From the NCBI GenBank assembly GCA_021780095.1, contig JAJXZK010000465.1, positions 1 through 13,961 of the forward strand: 13,961 nucleotides of DNA, read 5' to 3'. The stretch is from Acidobacteriota bacterium (lineage in GTDB: Bacteria; Acidobacteriota; Terriglobia; Terriglobales; Acidobacteriaceae). A program made the translations under genes and the position numbers. A model generated the notes under the pieces. That model was not told where the DNA came from, made no database searches, and saw only the letters and a program-made list of their open reading frames with translations. Of this stretch, positions 6,422 to 13,961 are shown piece after piece (the first letter of the stretch is position 1; each line of letters starts with the position of its first letter).

Positions 6422-7771
6422 ATGAGGAAACTTTTCGGGACGGATGGAATTCGCGGGGTCGCCGGGCAATTCCCGCTGGACAGCAAAACGGTCTACGCCA
6501 TCGGGCTGGCCGTCGCGCATTCGCTGCACAAACAGCACCGCAACCGGCATGTGCTGATCGGCATGGACACCCGAGAATCCAGCACTGAGATTGCCGCCGT
6601 GCTGACCCTGGGCCTTCGCCATGGTGGCGCGGAAGCCACCAGCGCCGGCGTCATCCCCACCCCCGGAGTTGCGTACCTGGCGCGCATTCGCGGATTTTCC
6701 GCCGGTGTCGTGGTTTCCGCTTCGCACAATCCCTGGCAAGACAACGGGATCAAGATTTTTGGCGGAAACGGATACAAGCTGGCGGATGCGGTCGAACTCG
6801 CCATCGAAGATGAAATCTTTGCCCGGCTTTCGCAGGCGCAGGAACCCGATATTTCTTCAACCGTTGCGCCCGCAGTGGATCCGAATCTGCCCGCGGCCTA
6901 CATTGAATTCTTGCGGAGTCAGGTTCCCAATTTGCGGCTGGATGGCAAAACGATCGTTGTCGACTGCGCGAACGGCGCTGCCAGTGCGATTGCACCGCCA
7001 TTGCTGGCTCATTTTGGCGGGGACATCCGGTTGACCCACGTTTCCCCCACCGGCCGCAATATCAATGACCATTGCGGCGCACTACATCCGGAGGTCGTCG
7101 CGCAGGAAGTTGTGACCCGCAAGGCAGATGTGGGCATGACGTTTGACGGCGACGCGGACCGCGCCATGCTTGCCGACGAACATGGGAAAGTGGTGAACGG
7201 CGATGGGGTCCTGTTGATTGCCGCGCGCGATTTGCGGGCTCGCCACCGCTTGGCAAAAAACCTTGTGGTCGCCACTACCATGTCGAATATGGGTCTGGAA
7301 GTTGCGCTGCGAAGCAACGATATCAAACTGCTGCGTGCGCCTGTCGGCGATAAGTATGTTCTGGAAGAAATGCAGAAAAATGGCGCGGTTCTGGGCGGAG
7401 AACAATCCGGCCACATGCTGTTTCTGGATCGGAGCACCACCGGCGATGGCATGCTAACAGCCCTGATCGTGCTCGATATTCTGCAGCGGTCCGGCCAGCC
7501 TCTGTCCGCGCTGACAAATGATCTGAAGGTCTTCCCGCAGGTGATTGTGAACGTTCGCGTGCGGGAGAAGCAGCCGCTCGAAACGATTCCAACTGTGGTT
7601 GCCGCGATTCGCGATGCCGACACAGAACTCCATGGCAACGGCCGTGTGGTGGTCCGATATTCGGGTACTGAAGCGCTGGCGCGCGTGATGATTGAAGCGG
7701 AATCTGAGCAAGTGATGCGGCACCACGCGGACCGCATCGCAGATGCGATCCGCGCAGAACTTGGTGTCTGA
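6422..7771 (+). CDS. glmM: Phosphoglucosamine mutase
   Basis: GlmM converts glucosamine-6-phosphate to glucosamine-1-phosphate in the cytoplasm, on the route to UDP-GlcNAc for peptidoglycan and lipopolysaccharide. The 449-residue product has the usual length and all four domains of the alpha-D-phosphohexomutase family. It opens with RKLFGTDGIRG (2-12). The phosphoserine loop is VSASHNPWQDNGIK (98-111), with Ser101 the phosphorylated catalytic residue. The metal-binding loop is FDGDADR (241-247). The sugar-specificity loop is GGEQSGH (325-331), whose E-x-S-G-H form is typical of GlmM. The C-terminal phosphate-binding motif is RYSGTE. The start is set by a strong Shine-Dalgarno. It follows xseA by 20 bp and its 3' end faces that of polA across 44 bp in which I found no convincing terminator. 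GlmM is normally activated by phosphorylation of the loop serine. Identity is secure. Confidence 0.97.
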   Translation: MRKLFGTDGIRGVAGQFPLDSKTVYAIGLAVAHSLHKQHRNRHVLIGMDTRESSTEIAAVLTLGLRHGGAEATSAGVIPTPGVAYLARIRGFSAGVVVSASHNPWQDNGIKIFGGNGYKLADAVELAIEDEIFARLSQAQEPDISSTVAPAVDPNLPAAYIEFLRSQVPNLRLDGKTIVVDCANGAASAIAPPLLAHFGGDIRLTHVSPTGRNINDHCGALHPEVVAQEVVTRKADVGMTFDGDADRAMLADEHGKVVNGDGVLLIAARDLRARHRLAKNLVVATTMSNMGLEVALRSNDIKLLRAPVGDKYVLEEMQKNGAVLGGEQSGHMLFLDRSTTGDGMLTALIVLDILQRSGQPLSALTNDLKVFPQVIVNVRVREKQPLETIPTVVAAIRDADTELHGNGRVVVRYSGTEALARVMIEAESEQVMRHHADRIADAIRAELGV

Positions 7772-7815
7772 ACTTGCGGGAGATCGACTCAACATGAGCG
7801 CGGTCGTCTCGCTGG

Positions 7816-10581
7816 CTATTTCAGATCGCGCCAATTCGGACCCACGGCGACCTCGGCGATGATGGGAACTTTGAGCTCGATCACCTGCTCCATCGCCTGG
7901 CGAACACGGTCTCGCACCTCATCCACTTCTTCTGTGGGAACGTCCAGCACCAACTCATCATGCACCTGCAGCACCATTTTGGTGCGTAGCTTTTGCTCGC
8001 GAAGCTCGCGCGCAACTCGAATCATGGCCAGCTTGATCAGGTCCGCAGCCGTCCCCTGCAACGGCGTATTCACGGCTGTGCGTTCTGAAAATCCGCGCAT
8101 GTTGGCGTTGCGACTGGTGATATCTGGAATCGGACGGACCCGGCCAAACAATGTTCGCACGTTTTGCGTTTGCCGTACTTGTTCCAGCGTCCGCTCAATG
8201 AACGCTTTGACGCCGCTGTAGCGCTCAAAATAGCGATCGATATAGGTGCGTGCCTCGCTGGGCTCAATGTTCAATTGCTGCGCCAGCCCAAACGGTGAGA
8301 TGCCGTACACGATGCCAAAATTCACCGCCTTGGCTCGATTGCGCGTCTCTTTGTCCATGCCTTCGATGGGAACGCCGAACACCTCGGAGGCCGTCAGCGT
8401 GTGGATGTCGACATTCTCCCGGTACGCCTTCAACAGCAGAGGATCTTCAGAGAAATGCGCCATCAGGCGTAATTCAATCTGCGAATAATCCGCCGAGAGC
8501 AGAACATTTCCCTCTGCAGGAACAAAGGCGGCGCGAATCTCGCGACCTAACTCCGATCGGATGGGAATGTTTTGTAAGTTCGGATTCGCAGACGACAAAC
8601 GCCCCGTGGCCGTACCAACGGCATTGAAGGTGGTGTGCACGCGATGCTGCGCATCGGCCAACAGCGGCAGGCTGTCAGAATAGTTCGATTTCAATTTCGC
8701 CAGCTGGCGATATTCCAGTACCATACGCGGCGCTTCATGATGTTCGGCCAGTTCCTCCAGCACATCCTGCGCGGTGGAAACAACTTTACCCCTGCCGTAC
8801 TTGATAGGCTTTGGGAGCGCCATCTTATTGAACAAGACATCTCCCAGCTGCTTGGGAGAGTTGATGTTAAAGCGATGCCCGCAGTTTCCGTAAATGCATT
8901 CCGCCAGCGTGTGCATCTGTTCCGCCAGCCGCTCGGAGATTCGTTGCAAATACGCGGAATCAATGCGGACGCCGGCATCCTCCATGTCCAGCAAGATGGG
9001 CGCCAAGGGAAGATCGATCGTTTCGTACACCTTGAGTGTGTCGGAGTCTTCAACAGCTCGGCGCAACTGCGGCCCCAGCCGCGCGATAGTCGCCGCAGCC
9101 ATCGGCAGCGCCTCTTCGCCTTCGCCGCGCAACGATTGATTGTCAAAGCGCGCTGCCACATCCTCCAGGCGATGGGTACTATGCGTGGGGTTCAGCAAAT
9201 AGGAGTAGAGCATCACATCATCGCGAACGCCCGCCAGCTGAATGCCATGTGACCGCGTGGTACGCAGAAGTGTTTTCAGGTCGTGAACGGATTTCGGCAG
9301 CGTCTCATCTTCGAGAGCTGCGCGCAGCAACGAGGCTGCCTCTCCGTCCCAAGGAACACGGAACGCCTTGGAATCGTCGGCCGCCAGTCCAAGCGCAAAT
9401 AGTGGAGCGCGAACCGCCACCGTGAGCTTGCTGTCTGCCGACTCAATCGCATCCAGAAGCGACAGGTTCTGCTGCATTTTTGGTTCGTCTAATTCTTCCG
9501 ATTCAGCTGCGGGCTCCGGGCTCACCGCCTTTTCAACTCCGCTGGCAATCGTCAACGTGCCGGCCCGAGCTGTAGCCAGCAATTGTTCCAGCTCCGGCAG
9601 CGTCGGATGCAGCACCAATTCCGCAGTCTGCTTCGGCGCCTCTGCCAGCCCGAGATCCTTAATCAGCGTCGTAAATTCAAGTTCCGTGAATAACGTGCGA
9701 CTGGCAATCGGGTCCGGCGATTGCGTTTCCAATTGCTTCAAGTCCAACTCGAGCGGCACGCTGCAGTGAATCGTCACCAGTTCCTTGCTCAACAGAACAG
9801 TATCGCGATTATTCTGCAGCGACTCGCGATAGGTTTTGCGTTTTACTTCGTCGGCATGATCCAGCGCCGCTTCAACGCTGCCAAATTGCTGGATCAACTC
9901 GACAGAGCCTTTGTCGCCGATGCCAGGCGCGCCCGGAATATTGTCAATGGAATCTCCACGAAGCGCCATCACATCGACCACTTGTTCCGGCGGCACGCCC
10001 AGGGTTGCCTCGACTCCTGCGCGGTCCAGCACCAAATTATCCTTCGCAGGATTCAGCACAAACACGTTGTCACCGACCAGCTGCATCATGTCTTTATCGT
10101 TCGACACGATGTAGACCGGATGGCCCAGTTTGGACGCCTGCTGGGTGAGGGTGCCGATCACGTCGTCGGCCTCAAAACCTTCCTGCTGCAGCATGGGAAT
10201 GCGAAAGGCTTCCAGCGCTCGCCGAATGTATGGAATTTGCTGTGACAGGTCCTGCGGCATTTCTGCCCGGTTCGCCTTATATCCCGCATACTCAATTTCA
10301 TCGAACGCCTGCGTCGCGGTATTGAACTTTCGAATCTTTAAATCCTTCGCTCGCTCATCACGAAACACAGGCGTGCTGACGTCAAACACGGCTGCAAGAT
10401 ATTGCGGCTTGAAATCTTTTCGCAGCCGGTTCAGCATGTTCACAAAAACATACACCGCTGCCGTGGGAATTCCGCTGCGCGTCGACATCGGGCGTTGCCG
10501 CTGCATGGCGTGATAGGCGCGAAAGATGAAGCCCATGGTGTCGAGCAGAAATACGGCGGGTTTATCAGAGGTGCGAGCCAT
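7816..10581 (-). CDS. polA: DNA polymerase I, proofreading domain apparently inactive
   Basis: DNA polymerase I fills gaps and removes RNA primers during lagging-strand replication and excision repair. The 921-residue product has three parts. The 5'-nuclease domain (about 8-300) shows LLDTMGFIFRAY (12-23), FEADDVIGTL (136-145), SNDKDMMQL (160-168) and RGDSIDNIPGAPGIGDKG (208-225). A 3'-5' exonuclease-like domain (about 320-525) lacks the DxE motif (where E. coli has DTETD, this has VAVRAP, 388-393) and the other catalytic aspartates seem replaced, so it probably does not proofread. The polymerase domain is intact: motif A SADYSQIEL (696-704, Asp698), motif B RNRAKAVNFGIVYG (747-760; Arg747, Lys751, Phe755, Tyr759) and motif C VHDELVL (873-879; Asp875, Glu876). 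A Glu/Pro-rich stretch (about 355-370) lies in the middle domain. The gene is 33 bp downstream of queA, probably in one transcript; only a weak purine run (GAAAAAG) precedes the ATG. Confidence 0.97.
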   Translation of the reverse strand: MARTSDKPAVFLLDTMGFIFRAYHAMQRQRPMSTRSGIPTAAVYVFVNMLNRLRKDFKPQYLAAVFDVSTPVFRDERAKDLKIRKFNTATQAFDEIEYAGYKANRAEMPQDLSQQIPYIRRALEAFRIPMLQQEGFEADDVIGTLTQQASKLGHPVYIVSNDKDMMQLVGDNVFVLNPAKDNLVLDRAGVEATLGVPPEQVVDVMALRGDSIDNIPGAPGIGDKGSVELIQQFGSVEAALDHADEVKRKTYRESLQNNRDTVLLSKELVTIHCSVPLELDLKQLETQSPDPIASRTLFTELEFTTLIKDLGLAEAPKQTAELVLHPTLPELEQLLATARAGTLTIASGVEKAVSPEPAAESEELDEPKMQQNLSLLDAIESADSKLTVAVRAPLFALGLAADDSKAFRVPWDGEAASLLRAALEDETLPKSVHDLKTLLRTTRSHGIQLAGVRDDVMLYSYLLNPTHSTHRLEDVAARFDNQSLRGEGEEALPMAAATIARLGPQLRRAVEDSDTLKVYETIDLPLAPILLDMEDAGVRIDSAYLQRISERLAEQMHTLAECIYGNCGHRFNINSPKQLGDVLFNKMALPKPIKYGRGKVVSTAQDVLEELAEHHEAPRMVLEYRQLAKLKSNYSDSLPLLADAQHRVHTTFNAVGTATGRLSSANPNLQNIPIRSELGREIRAAFVPAEGNVLLSADYSQIELRLMAHFSEDPLLLKAYRENVDIHTLTASEVFGVPIEGMDKETRNRAKAVNFGIVYGISPFGLAQQLNIEPSEARTYIDRYFERYSGVKAFIERTLEQVRQTQNVRTLFGRVRPIPDITSRNANMRGFSERTAVNTPLQGTAADLIKLAMIRVARELREQKLRTKMVLQVHDELVLDVPTEEVDEVRDRVRQAMEQVIELKVPIIAEVAVGPNWRDLK

Positions 10582-10614
10582 CTTTTTCGAGTCTACAGAA
10601 TCTGCAACAAGGCG

Positions 10615-11724
10615 TTATGCCAGGAACATGCAGTCCCCATAGGAAAAGAAACGGTATCCCTCGGCCACCGCGTGGTTATAGGCTGCAAGCACCCTTTCGG
10701 TTCCCGCAAAAGCACACACCAGCATCAGCAGCGTCGACTGGGGCAGATGGAAGTTGGTCAGCAATCCGCCCACAACCCGAAACTCATATCCCGGCGAAAT
10801 AAACATGTCCGTCTTCCCGGAGTGAGCCCGCAACTCGCCGGTCTCGGATATCCTCGCGCAGTGTTCCAGCGTGCGAACGGTTGTGGTTCCCACCGCAATC
10901 ACACGACGCCCTTCGCGTCGCGCCAGGTTCACCGCCTGCGCCGTTGATTCCGGCAGCGTATACCTCTCCCTGTGCAGACAAATGTCCTCCAGCTTTTCAA
11001 CGCGAACGGGTTGAAATGTTCCCAGCCCTACGTGTAGGGTCAGGCGAACGATTTCCACGCCACGCGAAAGAATCTCGTCCAGGACTTCCTGCGTAAAGTG
11101 CAGCCCTGCGGTGGGCGCAGCGGCAGACCCACGCTCCTCTGCAAAAACAGTCTGATAGCGCTCGCGATCGGCCTTTTCATCCGCGCGATGTATATAGGGA
11201 GGCAGCGGCATGTGACCGATCCGGTCTAGGACCGAATCAAAATCCGCGACAGGATCAAAGCGCAGCCGTCGCTCGCCAAACTCCCCGCGCCCAACAATCT
11301 CCGCCGTCAGCAGCAGCTCTTCGGCTCGGTCATCATGCTGCGCAAAAAAGGAAAGCCTTTCTCCCACGGGAAGCTTTCGGCCCGGATGCACCAGCGCGCT
11401 CCATTCCAGCGGCGCGTGCTGCTCGGTCAGCAGCACTTCGACACTACCCTGCAAATGCTCCTTGCCTGCCGGATTTCGAGAACTGATCGGCTGCGCATGA
11501 ATTCCAGCACGTCGCGCAAACAATCGCGCCGGCAGCACCCGCGTGTCATTCAGCACCAGCAGGTCCCCGGGGTGCAACACATCTGGAAAACTGCGGAACC
11601 AACTGTCCTGCACGCTTCCACTCGCGCGATCGACAACAAGCATGCGAGAAGCCGCGCGATCCTGCAGCGGCTGCTGCGCGATCTGCTCCGGCGGCAACAT
11701 GTAGTTGAAATCACGAACCAGCAC
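10615..11724 (-). CDS. queA: S-adenosylmethionine:tRNA ribosyltransferase-isomerase QueA
   Basis: QueA transfers and isomerises the ribose of S-adenosylmethionine onto preQ1 at the wobble position of tRNAs with GUN anticodons, giving epoxyqueuosine. The 369-residue product is near family length and has its motifs in order: [20 protein letters not shown] (10-29), [15 protein letters not shown] (55-69), HMPLPPYI (171-178), [13 protein letters not shown] (199-211), [12 protein letters not shown] (230-241), [10 protein letters not shown] (278-287), [14 protein letters not shown] (323-336) and a C-terminal [12 protein letters not shown]. The start is GTG at 11724: the next residues, LVRDFNY, match the short N-terminal lead of other QueA proteins before LPxxxIAQ. 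No Shine-Dalgarno is visible, and a TAGAAT sits only 7 bases upstream, raising the possibility of a leaderless message. polA follows 33 bp downstream on the same strand. Other queuosine genes are not in the window. Confidence 0.96.
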   Translation of the reverse strand: MLVRDFNYMLPPEQIAQQPLQDRAASRMLVVDRASGSVQDSWFRSFPDVLHPGDLLVLNDTRVLPARLFARRAGIHAQPISSRNPAGKEHLQGSVEVLLTEQHAPLEWSALVHPGRKLPVGERLSFFAQHDDRAEELLLTAEIVGRGEFGERRLRFDPVADFDSVLDRIGHMPLPPYIHRADEKADRERYQTVFAEERGSAAAPTAGLHFTQEVLDEILSRGVEIVRLTLHVGLGTFQPVRVEKLEDICLHRERYTLPESTAQAVNLARREGRRVIAVGTTTVRTLEHCARISETGELRAHSGKTDMFISPGYEFRVVGGLLTNFHLPQSTLLMLVCAFAGTERVLAAYNHAVAEGYRFFSYGDCMFLA

Positions 11725-11731
11725 AACAAGT

Positions 11732-11737
11732 ATTCTA
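11732..11737 (-). promoter_or_regulatory. Possible -10 element of queA, very close to the start codon
   Basis: On the minus strand TAGAAT (5 of 6 to TATAAT) ends 7 bases before the queA GTG, which would put the transcript start at or next to the start codon. No -35 element is visible at 17-18 bp. A weak candidate, given mainly because the gene has no Shine-Dalgarno. Confidence 0.2.
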
Positions 11738-11767
11738 GAGCCGGTTTCAAATTTCGGCGGCTGGCAA

Positions 11768-11810
11768 GATATTCTGCGGCCCCATCACGCATCGGAAGAA
11801 AGAGAATATC
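11768..11810. repeat. Inverted repeat GATATTCT-N27-AGAATATC between divergent genes
   Basis: Two perfect 8-base arms (11768-11775 and 11803-11810) face each other in the 134-bp region between queA and the sugar isomerase. A third TATTCT lies at 11731-11736. The arm centres are 35 bp apart, a spacing at which two bound proteins could contact by looping. It may be an operator for the sugar module or a chance AT-rich match; no regulator gene is visible nearby. Confidence 0.3.
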
Positions 11811-11858
11811 CTGTTGCTTGCGTGCCGAAATTGCAAAAGAAATGAGGTTCATCGCTTC

Positions 11859-13493
11859 ATGCCAAATTCGACTAGAAATGCTCCCATCAAAGACGTCGTC
11901 CTGATCACCAGCGGAGATCTGCGACTATCCGCCAACCAAGTCTGCTGGCCCGCTCAGGAAGATCTGGAGCGCAAGCTGACGCAATGTTTCCAGGACGCAG
12001 GCGTTTCCGTGCGGCGCGCCTTCCCTGTCGATTCCCGCAGCGGGCACGGTTTCATCTCCAGCCAGCGCATGGGCATGGACATCTTCGCCGGAATCGACCC
12101 CGAAACCAACCTGGTGTTCGCCACCGCTGCCTGGCAATATAGTCATCACGTTTTGCCCGGAATGCGCAGCCATCGCGGACCCATCCTTACCATCGCCAAC
12201 TGGTCAGGACAATGGCCGGGCCTTGTGGGCCTGCTGAATCTGAATGGGTCGCTGGTCAAAGCGGGCGTGCCCTTCAGCACCCTGTGGAGCAAAGACTTCA
12301 CCGACGAATATTTTCTGACTCGCTTGAAGGAATGGATCGACCACCGAACCGTCACACATGATCTGTCGCATGTGCGCGATTTGGATGTTAAGGCGCTCCC
12401 TACGGAAGCCGCCAACAAAGGCAAGCAGCTTGCCGCGGAGTTGCAAAAGAAGAAGGCCATCCTCGGCGTCTTCGACGAGGGCTGCATGGGAATGTACAAC
12501 GCCATCATCGATGACGAGCTGCTGAATCCAATTGGAGTCTTCAAAGAGCGGCTGAGCCAGTCGGCACTCGTGGCGCGGATGCGCACCATCACGCCGGACG
12601 AAGCGAAAGCAGTGCGGCAGTGGCTGGACAAAAAGGGCTTGCGCTTCCTCACCGGGAAAGACGAGAACTCAGAGTTGACGGATGCGCAGGTCCACGAGCA
12701 ATGCAAGATGTATATCGCCGCTGCCCGCATCGCGGATGACTTCGGTTGCGACGCAATCGGCATCCAGTATCAGCAGGGATTGAAGGATCTGGTTCCCGCC
12801 TCCGATCTCGCCGAGGGACTATTCAACAATTCCGATCGGCCACCGGTCTACCAGGAAAACACCCGTAAGGAACTGTATGCCGGACGACCGCTGCCGCATT
12901 TCAATGAGGTAGACGAATGCGCCGGAACGGATGCGCTGTTGACGAATCGTTGCTGGACCGCACTCGGCCTCGATCCTTCCACTACCCTGCATGACGTGCG
13001 CTGGGGAGAGCAATTTCGGGGCGACGGCATCGACGATTTCGTGTGGGTGTTGCAGATTTCCGGAGCGGCGCCGGCCAATCACTTTGTCGACGGATATGCG
13101 GGTGCCTCCAGCGAGCGGCAGCCTCCTATGTATTTCCCTCTGGGCGGCGGCACGTTGAAAGGCGTAGGCAAGCCTGGAAATATCGTATGGAGCCGCGTGT
13201 TTGTGGAAGGCGATGCCCTACACGTCGACATGGGCCTCGGCACCGTCGTCAAATTGCCGGAAGAAGAAACAAATCGCCGATGGAAGCAAACCACCAGCCA
13301 ATGGCCGATGGTCAGCGCCATATTGCAGGGAATCTCACGAGACTCCTTTATGGCGAGGCACCGCGCCAACCACGTCAACGTTGCGTATGCGCCGGACTCG
13401 AAAACGGCCGCCAATGCGCTGGCGGTCAAAGCGGCGATGTTCGACACGCTCGGAGTCCGCGTGCACTTATGCGGCACGGTGAAATTCGATTAA
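11859..13493 (+). CDS. L-fucose/L-arabinose isomerase-fold sugar isomerase
   Basis: A 544-residue cytoplasmic protein of the FucI/AraA ketol-isomerase superfamily, which interconverts an aldose and a ketose with a divalent metal ion. In FucI the metal ligands are two acids and a histidine; recognisable equivalents are Glu350 (HFNEVDECAG, 347-356), Asp379 (TLHDVRW, 376-382) and His505 (RANHVNVAY, 502-510), counted from the ATG at 11859. Another conserved-looking stretch is GVFDEGCMGMYNAIIDDELL (203-222). Overall similarity is to the proteins often labelled fucose isomerase in Acidobacteria and Planctomycetes, not to FucI itself, so the substrate is open: L-fucose, D-arabinose, L-arabinose or another sugar. 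The frame is open up to TTG at 11814, but ATG 11859 is preceded by GAGG (11844-11847) and is preferred. A sugar/H+ symporter begins 42 bp downstream, so the two probably form a sugar-use operon divergent from queA. Confidence 0.82.
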   Translation: MPNSTRNAPIKDVVLITSGDLRLSANQVCWPAQEDLERKLTQCFQDAGVSVRRAFPVDSRSGHGFISSQRMGMDIFAGIDPETNLVFATAAWQYSHHVLPGMRSHRGPILTIANWSGQWPGLVGLLNLNGSLVKAGVPFSTLWSKDFTDEYFLTRLKEWIDHRTVTHDLSHVRDLDVKALPTEAANKGKQLAAELQKKKAILGVFDEGCMGMYNAIIDDELLNPIGVFKERLSQSALVARMRTITPDEAKAVRQWLDKKGLRFLTGKDENSELTDAQVHEQCKMYIAAARIADDFGCDAIGIQYQQGLKDLVPASDLAEGLFNNSDRPPVYQENTRKELYAGRPLPHFNEVDECAGTDALLTNRCWTALGLDPSTTLHDVRWGEQFRGDGIDDFVWVLQISGAAPANHFVDGYAGASSERQPPMYFPLGGGTLKGVGKPGNIVWSRVFVEGDALHVDMGLGTVVKLPEEETNRRWKQTTSQWPMVSAILQGISRDSFMARHRANHVNVAYAPDSKTAANALAVKAAMFDTLGVRVHLCGTVKFD

Positions 13494-13535
13494 CTTCCGA
13501 CTGTTTGACAACCCCTCGAGAATCGCCAAGCGCCC

Positions 13536-13961
13536 ATGACCATTAACGGAAGTGTCATCCGAAGCACCTTGGTGGGCGCGTTGGGAGGATTGCTGTTCGG
13601 ATTCGATACAGCCGTCATCTCCGGCACAACGCACGCGTTATCGCTCACCTATCACCTGACGCACTTTTTACTCGGCGTCACCGTCTCCAGCGCGTTGGTG
13701 GGCACAGTCGTGGGCGCATTGACGGCTGCCATCCCCGGGCAAAAATATGGCCGCCGGGACAGTCTCCGTGTGATGGCGATCTTTTATGTCGTTTCCGCAT
13801 TGGGTTGCGCGTTTGCCTGGAGTTGGCCCGCGCTAATCTTCTTTCGCTTTATTGGCGGCCTCGGCATCGGCGGTTCTTCAGTTCTGGGGCCCATGTACAT
13901 TGCCGAAATCGCGCCACCAAAATGGCGCGGACGCCTGGTCGGAAGCTTCCAGCTCAACGTC
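13536..13961 (+). CDS. Sugar porter (XylE-type MFS symporter), 3' end cut by window
   Basis: The first 142 residues of a major facilitator superfamily transporter of the sugar porter family; the frame is open to the right edge. Helix 1 carries GGLLFGFDTAVISG (17-30); its Asp24 matches the proton-coupling Asp27 of E. coli XylE. Helix 2 (about 45-67) leads into the inter-helix motif GQKYGRRDSLR (68-78). Helix 3 (about 79-97) and helix 4 (about 99-118) follow, with RFIGGLGIG (104-112; Arg104 matches XylE Arg133), and then PMYIAEIAPPKWRGRL (119-134), the sugar-porter signature. Together these predict an inner-membrane hexose or pentose/H+ symporter. It lies 42 bp after the isomerase gene and likely supplies its substrate. 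No good Shine-Dalgarno precedes the ATG, so translational coupling or a different start is possible, though the N-terminus fits family length. Confidence 0.88.
   Translation, partial: MTINGSVIRSTLVGALGGLLFGFDTAVISGTTHALSLTYHLTHFLLGVTVSSALVGTVVGALTAAIPGQKYGRRDSLRVMAIFYVVSALGCAFAWSWPALIFFRFIGGLGIGGSSVLGPMYIAEIAPPKWRGRLVGSFQLNV

Noticed and set aside
7009..7737. 242-residue minus-strand frame inside glmM
   Set aside because: Ser/Arg/Thr-rich shadow of the well-identified glmM on the other strand; no domain pattern.
7772..7815. Bidirectional terminator between glmM and polA
   Set aside because: Only short, imperfect complementarity (CTC/GAG) and no T-tract; not enough to call.
8635..9252. 205-residue plus-strand frame inside polA
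   Set aside because: Overlaps the polA middle and polymerase domains in antisense; Arg/His/Gln-rich shadow composition.
12146..12763. 205-residue minus-strand frame inside the isomerase gene
   Set aside because: Ser-rich antisense shadow of a gene with conserved metal ligands.

Overview
The window is about 14 kb of moderately GC-rich, tightly packed bacterial chromosome carrying mostly housekeeping genes. No tRNA, rRNA, CRISPR array, insertion sequence or phage gene is visible. The mixture of Der, a deoxyhypusine-synthase-like enzyme, a DUF2905-type membrane protein, XseA, GlmM, Pol I, QueA and a FucI-fold sugar isomerase, with weak or absent Shine-Dalgarno sequences at several starts, fits an Acidobacteriota (Terriglobia-like) genome. 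That placement is inference from gene content and style, not a database result.

Left part (1-3153, plus strand): the 3' part of der (ribosome-assembly GTPase, cut by the left edge) ends in a perfect small hairpin. A deoxyhypusine-synthase-like gene (speY family) that keeps the catalytic lysine follows, then an unrecognised protein with a membrane segment at each end. Converging on that protein from the minus strand is a two-TM-type potassium channel (3195-4370) with a TLGLGD filter and a large C-terminal cytoplasmic region that does not look like an RCK domain.

Middle (4551-7771, plus strand): a small DUF2905-like two-TM protein, xseA (exonuclease VII large subunit, no xseB beside it) and glmM (phosphoglucosamine mutase for UDP-GlcNAc synthesis). 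xseA and glmM are 20 bp apart and probably co-transcribed; glmM has the clearest ribosome binding site of the window. glmM converges on polA.

Right part: queA and polA form a minus-strand pair (queA upstream, 33 bp apart): tRNA queuosine synthesis followed by DNA polymerase I. The Pol I has intact 5'-nuclease and polymerase motifs, but its 3'-5' exonuclease-like domain appears to have lost the catalytic acidic residues. Divergent from queA across a 134-bp region with a GATATTCT / AGAATATC inverted repeat lies a sugar module: a FucI/AraA-type ketol isomerase with recognisable metal ligands, then the start of a XylE-type sugar/H+ symporter cut by the right edge. This pair is the most accessory-like part of the window and probably imports and isomerises one sugar; its substrate cannot be told from sequence. 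I see no clear evidence of a wholly new multi-gene system. The best leads are the bacterial DHS-like enzyme, the sugar isomerase/transporter module with its repeat-bearing promoter region, and the channel with its unassigned C-terminal domain next to an unknown membrane protein.
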